A DNA stretch of 64,000 nt. It comes from Ostrinia nubilalis. Taxonomy: Eukaryota > Arthropoda > Insecta > Lepidoptera > Crambidae. Positions 39,293-53,454 of the stretch are shown here, one piece after another. Every line of letters starts with the position of its first letter. The first letter of the stretch is position 1. Below the pieces are notes generated by a model that worked only from the letters and a program-made list of their open reading frames with translations, searched no databases and was not told the DNA's origin. The DNA lies in the NCBI RefSeq assembly GCF_963855985.1, contig NC_087093.1:14213001-14277000 (forward strand), in the 5' to 3' direction. The position numbers and the translations under genes were made by a program.

Positions 39293-40382
39293 TTTACTGT
39301 ATTTATACGTCTACAGTGTCCAAAATACCCTCTTCAGCGTGACCGGTGAAAAATAGGCCGGTTACTGTTTCTTAAACGAGCCTTTAATAGCTGCTTCTTG
39401 ATCCCCTAACGGCCGCGACCGCTAATCCCTCCCATCGAGTTTGCTAAGATGTGCTACTGGAAGGCCTTTAATCGAGTTACTTCTTTGTACCTTTTCAAGT
39501 ACTTTGCGATTTAGGCCTAAAAAGGTTTAAATGGTGGGTGCTGGTAGTTCAAGTAAAGCGCTAATGTTTTAAGTGTCACCATGTTTAGAGGAGATGGGAA
39601 AGTCAGTAACATTTTCTTACATCACAGTTACTAACTGGCGCAACTTTAAACGCTTGTCCCAATTAACTAGTCTCAATAAAACAGATCTGTATTTACATGT
39701 AAATGTAACATCTTTCCTGACTTTACATACATTCCTTTTAACCTTTAGTCTCACTTCCAAAGGCGCTTTGTTAGTTGTCTCTTTACATAAATAGTGAGGA
39801 GTCTGTACGTCAGCTACATACTATATCGGATGTTGATGGGCAAATATCTCTATCACTTACACTATATCATTATTAAGTTTCAGAGATATTCTTATGTACC
39901 CTAGCTAGTGTACCCTAAAAGTAATCTTTGTAACTTTCAAAAACAACGCGACAAGATCTTCATTGTAGAACCTATTATCCCTATTAACGTCAGTGATTCT
40001 CATACGCCATTTTACGAGGCAATAAAATACCTATTCATAAGCTTCCCTCAAATCACAGTTAACACAATCACAGTAAGTTTACTTCTCAATATTTAACAAG
40101 CAGAAGTTTAAGAAAGCCAGCAAATAAAACCAGTTGCAAAAGTGGCATTAAAGTCCTAGGATTCTATTAAAATAAGTAAGCTAGTTATATTTAATCATGG
40201 ATCCAAATACACCATTGTGTAGATCGTGTTTTGGACATAAAGGTGATACCAAAACCGATCTACACATTGATGTATTAGACCCAAGACTATAACATGGAGC
40301 CAATATATCAAATTGTGTGGCGCCAGCACAGCAGTTGAATCAAATGTCTGCCCCAAAGATTTCTACAATGATCAGGGGGCGT
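39293..40382. other. intergenic, nothing firmly recognised
   Basis: ORFs at 39573-39794 and 39908-40096 have no motif. An imperfect inverted repeat around 40215-40275 (TGTGTAGATCG against CGATCTACACA) is noted. Confidence 0.45.
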
Positions 40383-40551
40383 AGTGTGAGTTCACGTCAA
40401 ACGCATTTGATGTTAACCGTGTAAAAAGTGACATTAAATGTATGACGGATTGTACAGCGCCCCTAGCGGAAACTTTCGAGAACTAAAATTTTCATTTTTT
40501 TTAACACGCTCACTAGTGAGGACTTTTGATGTAAACTCACACTCAGCCATC
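40383..40551. mobile_element. MITE, TGTGCTTACCATGAG family, copy 2 (diverged)
   Basis: GTGTGAGTTCACGTCAAACG at the left and GATGTAAACTCACAC at the right. Keeps CAGCGCCCCTAGCGG at 40455-40469. Confidence 0.7.
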
Positions 40552-40623
40552 AGTCCTGGGCTTCCCGTGTCTAGGCACTCCTGTTAACATCACCAAATTT
40601 GTTTTGTTCTAAATTTTATTAAT

Positions 40624-40835
40624 ACTAGCTGACCCCGCGAACTCTGTTCTGCCTTAAAGGCAATAAATAAGCCATCGCAATTTTTCCTTATTTGCTCACC
40701 GTTTAGACCTACCGTGGACTACGACAAACATTTTAAAACCAAAATCAGCTCAATCGGCCTAGCCGTTCTCGAGTTTTAATCAGACTAACGAACAACAATT
40801 CATTTTTATTTATATAGATAGATAGATAGATTATA
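40624..40835 (-). mobile_element. Helitron-like fragment, antisense
   Basis: ACTAGCTGACCCCGCGAACT at the left is a reversed Helitron 3' end. GCCTAGCCGTTCTCGAGTTT and ATTCATTTTTATTTATATAG are body/left-end motifs. Ends in (GATA)n. Confidence 0.7.
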
Positions 40836-41575
40836 GCTTGACTGACTTGGAGCGTGTAAAGAAACGTAGGTACCACTGTCTCTTCCTCCATTGTGTTACT
40901 ACCTTTCAATGGGACATTAATTAATACGGCTACTATTAAACTTGTAAGGGTCGTCACGAGAGTTCTCAGTGCACTCCGATCCCAGAGGGATCTTTTGTGC
41001 CGTATTATGTAACTTCATAACTATCAAGTTTCATAAAGCTTCAGACCTAATCATAACTTTGTAAGCTAAAGCGACAGTAAAATGGCGTTAACGTTAAAAT
41101 CTTGACATCGTTGCGGAGCTGAGACAGGATTAGCGTTTGTTATCTTAATGAACTAGGTACTAATTCGTTTTGTTGTGTTAAGTTTAGATTATTTCAGCTT
41201 TTGAATATTTTTATATTTATTTAAAAGTTTGATCAGATGCATGCTGTGATGTTGAAGTAAATTTTGTCTGTCATTTTCAATTACCTACTTAACTATTTAT
41301 CTTTCAGTTTTTCGAGTCAGATAGTTGACACCATAAATAAAATTTCTGAAGCAGTCTTTCTAAGAATCCTTTGTTTTGGTTTGAAAACTCAATTAACTTT
41401 AGTTGTCAAACACAAAAGATTCACAAATACAATTATTTAGTATTTTTGATACTTCACTTCTATTAACTAGATAGAGTCGCCAGCTTGAAATACATTATTA
41501 TTATTATCAGGTATAAAAGTCGAAATGTAACAAAACTTTATTAACACTCGAACACAGTCAACGATATTATAATAG

Positions 41576-41960
41576 ACTAGCGGCCGCCCGTAACTACGTA
41601 CGCGTGGATCCCGTTTTACCCCCTTCATCTATCTTACGCGGTTTAGATTTTTTCATACAAATGTTTTTTCCCGCTAACTCCCGTTCCCGTGGGAATTTTG
41701 CAATATTCTGTTGTAACTAAGCTTAAAGGTTACTAAGGTACCTTCATGCCAAATTTCAAGCGTCTAACTTAAGCGGTTTAGATTTTTCATACAAAAGAAT
41801 TTTCCCGATATTTCCCGTTCCCGTGGGAATTTCGGGAATTCCTTGCTTATTGCACCTCTACGGTACTTAAGCTACGCCTCTTCCAAATTTCAAGTGCCTA
41901 CGTTTAGCCGTTTAGGCTGTGCGTTGATCTGTCACTAAGTCAATCAGTTTCTCCTTTTAT
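41576..41960 (-). mobile_element. Helitron-like segment, antisense
   Basis: ACTAGCGGCCGCCCG at the left is the reversed 3' end seen at 15999 and 50873. Two internal near-repeats share TTTTCATACAAA and CCCGTTCCCGTGGGAATTT. GGCTGTGCGTTGATCTGTCA is close to the outer end. Confidence 0.65.
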
Positions 41961-43553
<1,593 letters not shown>

Positions 43554-43725
43554 AGACAATTCCCAGATATTACATCACGACGAAGCGTTCATAAAATATG
43601 CTCTCCTCGTATAGAAGCCTGATATGTCTATCAAACTTGTATCGGGAACTACAGAGTTTCTAACACGACAACTTAACCTGTTTACAGGTGTCGGAGCTAT
43701 GCACAAACTGCCTTGTACGAGAATA

Positions 43726-44658
43726 AGGGAGAGTCCGGTAATTTGGACCAGTTTTTTTCAATCCCATTTTACACATAGTTTTCTTATGTTTTTGCTAATG
43801 TTCATGGTATATAATCAAAGAGAAATTATTCAACTTACTATTTCATAGGTATTAATCAACATAATTTTTGTATATTTAGCACAAATCAACAAAATACGAG
43901 TTCAGAGCTCCGGTCCAATTTAGCCAACCGGTTCGATAATTTGTACCACAGGGTTACTAAATTGGATTTCAATAAATTTCAAGCCTATAAAAAAACTATG
44001 GCAAAATATTATACGATACATTCTTAACAAATTAGGTAACGAAAAGGAACAGTAGTTAATAACATTGACAGTCGATATTGTTTTACACGTTATGACGATT
44101 TTGAGTAAAAGTTTTGTAATTCCAATTATCGTAACGCACACTTGTACCTAATCTATTTTGCCAGTCTTTTGCTTTCATTTATTGTTAGTCAAACATAACT
44201 ACGCTATTATAACTTCAAAATATGATTAACTAAAAAAAAATTCAAAATCCTTTGGTAAAGTTCCATACAACTTGATGTGGTACAATTTAGCCGACTAGGT
44301 GATAGTGCTTTTAAAAAATCGGTAAAAAATATAGCTTATAAATACCGAAAAATGTTTCAAATAATTGTAATCCACACTAATTTACGCTTCTAAATAATAT
44401 ATTAGAAACACCCTGTGAGTAAATTTAACAAAATTTCAAACTAAACATGCATTGTCAAAAGTTACTTGAAAACAATGAAAAAATACTTTTCAAAATAAAA
44501 CACACGTGTTCGTTGTCACGGCAAAAACCAAATGGCCGATATTAATTGAATTTAGTTGTGTATCGCTGAGTGTTGCAATTACAGACATTCAATAAATACT
44601 TTACGAAATATGAGGGTGGTACAATTTACCCGGCGGTACAATATACCGAACTCTCCCC
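43726..44658. mobile_element. TA-flanked inverted-repeat DNA element
   Basis: AGGGAGAGTCCGGTA at the left against reversed GGGGAGAGTTCGGTA at the right, with TA on each side. The subterminal text GGTACAATTTA (and TTTGTACCAC reversed) recurs at about 43935, 44279 and 44613, like transposase-binding repeats. No transposase frame. Confidence 0.65.
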
Positions 44659-44885
44659 TATCAGTTGGGGTTAAATCAAAGCTGTCTTGTAGACTTTGCA
44701 GGGATGGTATCATGCAATAATGCTTCATTTTTTGGTAAAGAGATGGATTAATTTACAGTGAATCCAACCCACCTCACTCTAGTATACACCTTTTATAGTT
44801 TTATACTAGAGACCTTAGGTTCAGTCTAAGAAACAATTTAATAAAAATTTCAAACATTGTTTCAATCACTCACAGACAGACTTAA

Positions 44886-45202
44886 TCCCATCAAAAACAA
44901 TACTTGTCAAAAAAACCAAGTCTCGCAACTCAGTTGTTCTACGGTAAAAAGTTGTGAGATCCATGTAATACCAAGTCCAGGCCAGGAAATCTTTAACGTT
45001 TTACATAAATTATTGACTTGGCCATCGCACTAAATAATTTAATTCACACGTGTTTTCATGCGCTGGCCAAGTCAATAATTTTTGTAAAACGTTAAAGATT
45101 TCCTGGCCTGGACTTGGTATTACATGGATCTCACAACTTTTTACCGTAGAACAACTGAGTTGCGAGACTTGGTTTTTTTGACAAGTATTGTTTTTGATGG
45201 GA
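44886..45202. repeat. long palindrome, about 145-bp arms, copy 1
   Basis: Arms start TCCCATCAAAAACAATACTT and run through CTCGCAACTCAGTTGTTCTA, CCAGGCCAGGAAATCTTTAA and GACTTGGCCATCGCA. The loop is about 30 bp with CACGTGTTTTCA. Nearly perfect complementarity. The same palindrome is at 59365-59694, in opposite orientation as judged by its loop. Confidence 0.95.
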
Positions 45203-45844
45203 TCTCATTTCTTTTTGTATTTTGTAGACAGCAGTTATGTATCTAGAAAACTGTGTGCTTACCATGAGTTTACGTTAGGTGTGCTCGCTAGCGACTGCGT
45301 AAAAAAATGACATTAATTAGTATGACATATTGTGCAGCGCCCCTAGCGGCTACTTTCATGAAACAAAATCTTCATAGAGATTTTTGACGTAATCGCTAGC
45401 GAGCACACCTAACGTAAACTCATGGTAGGTACACTGGACCGAAATTGAAAAATTTTACTCGACTTGGCGGTTGCACTACCGTGCCCCCAAATATTTTAGT
45501 TTTTCCTTGATTCATACACCAAACACTACTTATATTCCAAATTTGAAGCTTCTAGGTCTGCTAGAAGTGCCTTAGAGTTTTGATGATCGGTGAGTCAGTG
45601 AGTGACAAAATTAAGAAACTTTGACCCGTTATAATTCTTAAACTACTGGTTCAAATTGAATGAAATTTGAAATATACCGTGTCTTTACAATGCCTGCATG
45701 GTTACTGAAAATTCAGTCTTCTAGTTTTATCCACAACGAAGTTACAGGGGGTCGAAAATGGCCTGAATTGCTTCGAGAAAAGGATGGTACGGCCGTGCCG
45801 CTTTTTTGCTCGACTTGGTGGGGGCACTGCCGTGCCCCCAGATT
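45203..45844 (-). repeat. unique arm of palindromic element, copy 1
   Basis: Reverse complement of 58795-59364 once the MITE at 45254-45433 is removed. Markers: CTCGACTTGGCGGTTGCACT, GGTGAGTCAGTGAGTGACAA and CACTGCCGTGCCCCCAGAT at the outer end. No coding capacity beyond a chance 65-codon ORF. Confidence 0.85.
45254..45433. mobile_element. MITE, TGTGCTTACCATGAG family, copy 3, with empty site
   Basis: Ends TGTGCTTACCATGAGTTTAC and, reversed, TGTACCTACCATGAGTTTAC. CTG is duplicated at 45251-45253 and 45434-45436. The uninterrupted sequence (CCAGTTTTCTAGATACATAA on the other strand) is preserved at 59210 and 59319. Confidence 0.92.
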
Positions 45845-46630
45845 ATTCTGTTTATAAGGGTTAGACGTAGGAAAATAATTATTAAACTTATTACATATTT
45901 AATTTCGTAATAACCCAGAATGTAATTTTTGCAATAAGTTATTTTGTAATAAGGAATGATGCATGCAGTGTGGAGATTTCCTAAGAAAGTGATTGTGACT
46001 TACGGATATTATTAAATGGTTAGAATTAATAATAAACTCTCTAATTTACAGTATTTAATTTGGAACTGCTAACTGCTGAGACGAGTATTTTAAGACCGCA
46101 AAGGAAACACATGTAGTGCTTATTAACTTAACTCGTAACTGGTCATACTAAAAGTGTCTTGTGATTTGGGTGTTAACAAAACTAGTAATAGAGATAGCTT
46201 TACAGGTAAGTGCAATTTTTATTTGCCTTAAATTAGAGTTGAGTTATTTTTGAAGAATAATAAAATGGAAGTACCCAGTTCAAAATGTTCTAATAATGAA
46301 TGAATGAATGAAAGCAGTTGCTCAAAAGAAAAAAATCTCATCATACCAAATAAAATGCACATATTTTTCTAAAAAAAAAAAACACTGCATCCACCCCGTT
46401 GGTGGATGATGTTATGCAAGAGAACTCCATGTTCTATTTATAGTACAGCGCGAGCATGCCGCGTACAAGCTAGCTCGCTTGCGTTTGACATGCGGGCTTG
46501 CTGTATCCGGGAAGTATGGGCCCTGAACGTCAGCAAGCAAGTGCGTTGGAGTTTGTTGAATAATATCGACCAAGGGATGTTCATATTTTTTAGAAATGAA
46601 ATAGTAGAGCTATGGAATATTCAAAATTAC
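45845..46630. other. intergenic, nothing recognised
   Basis: The ORF at 46406-46651 has no motif. Confidence 0.5.
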
Positions 46631-46685
46631 ACTTTTAATTTAAATTGGTAATAACGTTATTTTATTACCAATTTAAATTAAAAGT
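46631..46685. repeat. perfect palindrome, 24-bp arms, 7-base loop
   Basis: ACTTTTAATTTAAATTGGTA with ATAA, loop CGTTATT, then the exact complement. AT-rich. Confidence 0.9.
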
Positions 46686-48210
46686 TACGCTTACAGAATG
46701 AATTTTATTAACCTTTAGGTTGTTAAATTATTAAAATGTTATTTTAAACGAATATTACAATGTTTATTTATTTAGAAACATAAAGTTGTTTAATATTTTC
46801 TACAAAATTAAATCTTTTATGTTAGGTAAATTTTTAAATCATTCAGTTACAAAAAATTAACGATATCAATATACAATACCTACTATTTAAGAAAATCTAA
46901 ATCACTTCAAAAATGACGTATCCCACAGAAAGTTTAGTATTGCCTAACCAAACCTTATTTCAAACTTTTGACCCATTCTAAATATCACTTAAAATTAAAT
47001 TACTGACACTTATAGTAGGTAGGTATTATCTTATTTTAAGCCAAAATAACTACCTACTACTTATTTATTTGGTCAATAAAAAATTTACAGTTAGTCACAA
47101 TCGTCAATATTATCAGCCTTTAGTCATAAAAGCATCTAACCCAGAACCGGTTAAATGTCGCCTGTTGTGAATTGATGCTATAGTATATCACTTTACGATT
47201 GACATCTTTATCGCCGAACCCATTAAATCTAAGCTATATAATTTAAACTCCCGTAAAACAGTCGTAATAGCTTTAAGATGAACATAAACAGTAAATATAC
47301 CAGCGTCACAACACTAATGGAAGTTAAATTCAAACAATTCTTACCTACTAACTGTAATCCACTCGAAACCATTGCCACAATTTAACAATAAAGTCTCAAA
47401 CCACTTTCCGACGTGATAAGTCACAATTAATTAATGTTAATTGCTTAATTGTCATTTCATATCCAACAAAAAGGTCCGATTCAAACTTTTTTGTTCTTTT
47501 CAACCGTCAACATCGAGCAACACTTTTAAGAAAGAACAATGCACATCGCTAACAATGGGCAAGACGAAAATAAAAACAAAACAGAAGCGGCCAGTCACTG
47601 TGTCTTTTGTTTGTAGTTCGAAAATTTGTTATTTGAATTTTTTCGCGCGCGAAAAACAGCGGAAAACTTGAATATGGAATGTCATGTCACTTTTTAAATG
47701 CGTACGGATACGAAAGTCGGCGAGCGATGGGCGGGCGCTACGGGTGTCCCTATCGTGGGTAAGACCGCTACTGCTATTAGAGAATCGCAACGCGCCTGCG
47801 TTGGTTTGCGCCACCGTTGGTTCTGCACTCTTGATACATTTCTGCTTCAATTAATCCTAGCTCTGTGCTCAATTACACCTACGAGAATCGTTTCCCTGAC
47901 AACACTTTTAAAATATTTGGACAAGCATTTTAAAAAATTTCAATACATTCGGATAGCCTTTTCGTCTCGCTAGAGGTTTTAAATTTATCCTCAACTACCG
48001 AAGAAGTCTATTGTTTTTGTAAATGTACCTAAGTAATGTTATTAGTTCTGATATTAAATATTTATAAACAAGATAGGTAGTTGGCTAACTTTTAAGCTGT
48101 AGGTAGGTACTTGGCTTACAAACAATTGGATAATTGACACTTGCCAAAATTAACAAAGGAATTAAATACATGTATGGATAGATTTTGTAAGCATACTTTT
48201 TTCGGCCGAT
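46686..48210. other. intergenic; GC-richer patch at 47640-47860
   Basis: 47640-47860 is more CpG-rich than its surroundings, but overlapping frames on both strands show no motif. Could be a diverged element or a promoter region; unassigned. Confidence 0.4.
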
Positions 48211-48346
48211 AGTTTAGTCGGGCAGTTGATCAGTACGGGCGTGCATGGAAGTGCGCACATTACACCGATTCGATTTGGCTGATTCTTCATACAATTTAAA
48301 ATCAGGCACAACTATCGGACAACTAAAAATCGATGGTCTGCGCCTA
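48211..48346. repeat. probable MITE
   Basis: GGCCGATAGTTTAGTCGGGC at the left and ACTATCGGACAACTAAAAAT at the right form an imperfect inverted pair around GTGCGCACATTACACCGATT. Ends not certain. Confidence 0.45.
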
Positions 48347-48962
48347 GTCTAGTAAGACATTACAATTTGCTTGCAAACTCAATTAATTATTTAAAAGCAA
48401 TCATTTTAGAGAAAATCGAAAACTAATTGAGTTTCAGGGCCAGATTGAAGTGTTCTTTATGAAAGTTTTTGTCTTAGAAATATTTGTATTATGTTTACTG
48501 TGTAGAGGCTGGGTAACAAGTGTTTTATTTAAGCATAAAATATCATATCTATAAGTATAATAATTATACGGTTAATACAGAATTATGAACTGTCTATATC
48601 TGGACAAGTTTTTGCCACATTTTTTGAAAAATAACCCTTTATACTGTAATATTCTTTAGATTCTGCAAACTTTTTTTCGGTAGTAAAATAAGAATCTTCG
48701 CATTATGTCTGGCATTGGAACTAACTTATCTCCTTTCCACAGCTCTCCATAAAGCCTAGGCAAAGTTCATAATAGGGCTGGAAGACTTTCGTGTAACGCG
48801 ATCGCAAACGGTGCGTGAACTGAGCGCGATCGTTCGACCATGATGGCTGTACGTAATGCAGTTAGATGCAGTTGGTTCACTTTTATGTGCAATAGAATTG
48901 AGTATGTATTAGCATTAAGCGTAAAGCCAAATATGTTGGTATTTAATATCTTACATTTTGTA

Positions 48963-49066
48963 CCTATCTATCGCCACCAACTGGCCATTGTGGAAATCAA
49001 TAGGGGAGGCCTGTGTTCAGCAGTCGACGTCCTATGGCTGAAGATGATGATGATGATGATGATGAT
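48963..49066 (+). repeat. RTE LINE tail fragment with (GAT)n end
   Basis: CATTGTGGAAATCAATAGGG, GAGGCCTGTGTTCAGCAG and ATGGCTGAAGATGATG to a (GAT)n run. Confidence 0.8.
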
Positions 49067-49255
49067 CATATGATGGTGTAAATGCACTCACGTTTTGAAA
49101 AACATAGTACCTACCTTACTTTTTACCGGACTGTGCCTGAAGGAGGATTATGTTTTTTGCTTACCTGTTCCAATCTTAAATTGGCAAATCTCTAAATCAT
49201 TCAGTATCACCAGTTGACCAGACAGTAACTTCTTAAAGTTAATTTCAAGTAAAGA

Positions 49256-49412
49256 ACCGCAGAATCGCTAAAATCAAGTGGCAGTGGGCGGGGCACATAG
49301 CTCGTAGAGCTGATGGCCGCTGGGGCAGGAAAGTTCTTGAGTGGCGACCACGAGCCGGAAGACGTAGCGTGGGTATCTAGTGGACATCTTTCGGCTGAAA
49401 CGAACGAACGAA
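49256..49412 (+). repeat. RTE LINE tail fragment with internal deletion
   Basis: CGCAGAATCGCTAAAATCAA, GTGGCAGTGGGCGGGGCACA and GGCGACCACGAGCCGGAAGA are followed directly by GTGGACATCTTTCGGCTGAA and ACGAACGAAC. About 100 bp are missing compared with 10781-11086. Confidence 0.8.
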
Positions 49413-50671
49413 ACAACAGTAAGTTCTTAAAAAAAACGCAAGCTTACTGTATCTTCTCATAGTATTAGACATAAATATTTACTCCTAAACGATCCTTTTC
49501 ACAAAACTATCAATTTTTTAACTCATATTAAAGTATTTACAAAGCCGTTTCTTTACGAAGTAGTATAATTTTATCAAGAGATGTAAAACTATAATAATAT
49601 GGGCACCATTTTAGAGATGAGCTCTACTTACCAGAAATTTCAAACTGCAATGAATCCAGAGTGACTTTTCACAGTAGAAAACCACGGGAAAGTTGTAACG
49701 TCACTTAAAAATCTGATATAATCAATTGTACGACGTCATCCAGGGAAATAGACCCTGAAATTCAGTCCATCAAGCCATTTTCCAGGGGTTGAACACGTAG
49801 TAAATCATAAAAAAGAAATGCTGAATCTTTTCGAAGCTAAAGAATTCGAATACCTAAAAATGCTCCTATGAAAAGTGTGACCAGAAAAAAAAAGATGAGC
49901 AAAAACGAAGAATTTAGATTTTTCTCCAATCAGTTTAATTTTGAAGACAAAGTTAGAATTTCTAATTTAAAGGAAGTACTAAGTAATACTTGTCTGAACA
50001 ATTTTAAATTTTTCAACATTTGAAAATTTAACAAGATATTGGCTTATTTAAATCGGTGACGTAGTGGAAACTTAATCTACTTACGAGTAAATAAATAAAT
50101 ATTAAGTACTTTTTATGTAGGTACCTACCTAGATAACATGATTTCGTAATATCATTTACTTAAAGATAAAATTAGTAACTATACAATATCATATCTGTTT
50201 TCCATTGTTGTGAAAATATCAAATAGTTCGGAACACGTGTTCAATGCTACGAAGAATAAATCGGTTGCCTATTGTGTAATAACTAAAGGTAAAGCTTGTT
50301 TACCTCTCTATAATCAGGTAGATGTTTGACGAAAATCTAAAGAAGAGCTTATTTCTATACAAAAGCACACTCCAGCTCCACTTTTAGATAATCTACAAAT
50401 GACAGAGGTACTTGCGCGAAATCCCTCAGCGCCTGTGCGTGACTCGACAAAGAAAATTTAAAATTCAGACTCGCAGACGTGGGTCACGCACGGCTTAAGG
50501 GTGAGCCGCATCTTGTTTTTCTTTTAGCATTGATATGTACTTAGAGAAACAAGTTTAGTCCGCTACTTCCTCCAGATTGATCAGTTATATCGCGGAAATA
50601 ATTGTATTAACTGTTAGAATAATTATTGTGTTTTGTTATAAACTTGGCCTAGATTTGTTCAAAATTCATAG
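49413..50671. other. intergenic, nothing recognised
   Basis: No gene or repeat seen. Confidence 0.5.
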
Positions 50672-50873
50672 GTGACTGACTGACTGACTGACTGACATAG
50701 TGATCTATCAACGCACAGCCCAAACCACTGGATTGTTCGGGCTGAAATTTGGCATGCAGGTAGATGTTATGACGTAGGCATCCGCTAAGAAAGGATTTTA
50801 CGAAACTCCACCCCTAAGGGGCTAAAACCAGATCCACGCGTACGAAGTCGTGGGCGGCCGCTAGTTTACTATA
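50672..50873 (+). mobile_element. Helitron-like 3' segment, copy 2
   Basis: GGTGACTGACTGACTGACTG through GAAATTTGGCATGCAGGTAG to GTGGGCGGCCGCTAGT. Close to the copy at 15803-15999. Confidence 0.75.
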
Positions 50874-51295
50874 AAATAGTTTAAGAACCCAGGGGTGTTA
50901 ATGTTTCAAATAATCTTCTATTTTAATATTTCAAAATGTCTGTTGGTAAGCATAGCATTTCATTTTCTTTTTCTATAATAAATGCAAATTCCATTATATT
51001 AAAATTAACTTTAGTTTACCAAACCCTAATGGAAACGCTCAGGGATTTATTGAAGTTATCGAGTTAAGTATTTTTTCCAAGAATCCTGCGATTGAGCGGC
51101 TTAAAATTGCGGATGTAATTTCAATGGATTTCGTTTTTGATAGAGTTTCCTGTATAATCTTTTTGGGTGATTATAGTCTTACTAAGAACCTTTACAAACA
51201 TTTCCGTGTTATCACTTCTTTCTTTCACTTTTTTCTTCTTTCTATTTATCTTTCTTCTGATCTTCATTGCAAAATAATAATAATAGCCGCAGTGT

Positions 51296-51425
51296 AGGCT
51301 TCTCTTTAGGTGGGCCGATAATCTGGTGCACCTGGATGCGGGCAGCGCAGGGCCAATCGTTGTGGAAATCCTCTGGAGGAAACCTTTGTGCAGCAGTGAA
51401 CGTCATTTAGTTAAAACGAATGAAG
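51296..51425 (+). repeat. RTE LINE tail fragment
   Basis: CTTTAGGTGGGCCGATAATC, ACCTGGATGCGGGCAGCGCA and AGCAGTGAACGTCATTTAGT. Heavily mutated. Confidence 0.7.
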
Positions 51426-51439
51426 AATAGGTGCATTGT

Positions 51440-51915
51440 ATACGTAATAATAATAAGCACACCTCTCTACACCCCTGAGCTGGCTGACGCCAATGTTGCC
51501 CCTCAGTCCGGTCTATACGACCCATGACGCCAGGGGGGGCCCATTTAGTCGCTGGCTAGTCACCGCCTGCCATTTTTTCAGTCCGAGACTATGAACCAGG
51601 CAGGTGTCCCGTAGTCTCCATCCATAGCCCAGTAACCAGTCCCTCCATCCTTCATCCATAACCCTAGTCCATTCTCCAATAACTGCAGTAGCTCCTGTGC
51701 ACAGGCTGGGGATGGTCTCTGGCTACATCCCATGATATAGTCAGAGACTAGATCCAGCATGTGCACCACTTTCACTTTTGTCGATTATTTTGCGCTTAAA
51801 ACGGCCTCTACGTGTTGGATCTGTATCCCCACGCAAGCCTTTAAAGGACCGGGCCACTTTTGACCCGTGAGCTCCAAAGCGTACAAACATAATAATAATA
51901 ATACGTTTATTTTCA
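51440..51915 (-). repeat. probable LINE-derived fragment, family unknown
   Basis: GC-richer than its surroundings and bounded by ATAATAATAATAATACG at the right, like a LINE (TTA)n tail in antisense. A 65-codon minus ORF (51775-51578: VSDYIMGCSQRPSPACAQEL) is uninterrupted but has no motif I recognise. Assignment is inference. Confidence 0.35.
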
Positions 51916-52025
51916 GACCATTATGATCCATACAGAGTTGTGTTAGTAACAATATTATACTTAAAATCTAGGTTAGTAATGCTTCAGTTTGTAGCTTAAT
52001 GTTCCATCACTTATAACCATATTTC

Positions 52026-52245
52026 TTAGCAAGAGACTATGCTCAACTCTCGTTCCCACCGTTGCAACTCCTGTGTAGCCAGGATCTACAGCTTGATCGC
52101 TAATAAAAACCCAACCAGTGAAGGTCAAGTTTGTCCCGGGGGAAAGTTAAACTGTCATTGAACCCGAAACGAAATTAATCAGAAGAACATAGGAGAAGTT
52201 CGAAATTAAGGTTCGACTTCCCTCCATTGCAAAGCGGACATTATT
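52026..52245. repeat. dispersed repeat, GTGTAGCCAGGATCTACAGC, copy 1
   Basis: CTCGTTCCCACCGTTGCAAC, GTGTAGCCAGGATCTACAGC, AATTAATCAGAAGAACATAG and CTTCCCTCCATTGCAAAGCG are shared in the same order with 63656-63843. No inverted ends or ORF; class unknown. Confidence 0.8.
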
Positions 52246-53454
52246 ATTTCTTAGCAATGAGACACTACATCGTTTCTATTTCGTTTCTATCTATTATCTA
52301 CTTCACTCCAACATTCGATACTCCTCGTGCTTAATTCTACACTAACGCAATAGTTCAGTTCATTGGTTTTCCAAGTTCTTGTTACTCAAAGCCAAGATTT
52401 GATTTACAACCGAAAGTTGGGTTAGAAAGATCAATGGATTCAATTATGTCCAGTTTGCTCGCTCCGCTTCAGCTCGATCAGATTAACTAAGGAATACCTA
52501 TAATAATTGAGTCAATAAAGGTATCTTTGCTATCGGGATTATAAGATTAAATTATTAAGTATTACTTCAGGTTAATTGTTTAAGAGATGTTAAGGGCATA
52601 AGGATTTTTTTTTTAATACTTCAAAATGTTAATATCGTCGCGTGTATTATGCAGAAATGAATTGGTCACAGAAACTTTCTTTACAAAGACAGAAAATCCG
52701 AAATCAAAATAAGTAATAATAATATTTCACATGACGTTTGCTCTACCATTCATGGTTGTATGGCAACACACATACAAATTAATCAAATGAGAACAAATAC
52801 GTGTGGAATAATGTAGATCTGTCAAGTCCAAACTGAAGTTATGACTGGCCCAGTCAGACTGGGAGACGGCCAATGTTTGTGCTACACCCCAAGTTGACCG
52901 ATGGGACTTGTGATGGTGTGGTACAGTCATGAAAATAATATATACAGTTGCGACATTTGATCGCTTTTGGCTTGCACGAAAAAATATTAAAAAAATCTAC
53001 CTATTTCAATGTAATGTTGAAAAGGAAAAGAAAAATAAATTGTGGCAAGTCCAAATCAATATCGGTTTTTCGAAACTCTAACGCCGTTATAACCTAGGTA
53101 CATTATTGACATCTGCATTTCAATGGTATTAAGATAATTTTAGAAATAGAAATAGTCAAAATACAGCATGATTTGGTAATTTAATTTTGGCCACGGGAAT
53201 CTCATTTTTGTAGAAAGATAGCATCACAGAACTCAGTATAGCAACACAATAAATTGACTAAAACAATCATCACGTTTACCGAGAAAAAATATAAATTCCA
53301 TAAGTCGATTGAAATAAAGCAATTTATCAATAAACAGTATTTCAAGTGAAATAATCGTGTCGGTGTAAGCACCGGTAAACATCTCGTTAAAACTTTTTAT
53401 TTCACGTTTTATTTCTAACAATGGACGGTTATTGAATAATAATCGTTGTATCAA
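52246..53454. other. intergenic, nothing recognised
   Basis: Short ORFs only, no motif. Confidence 0.5.

Noticed and set aside
47441..47973. Possible host exon in the CpG-richer patch
   Set aside because: Frames on both strands are equally open, no splice-bounded exon or recognisable domain.
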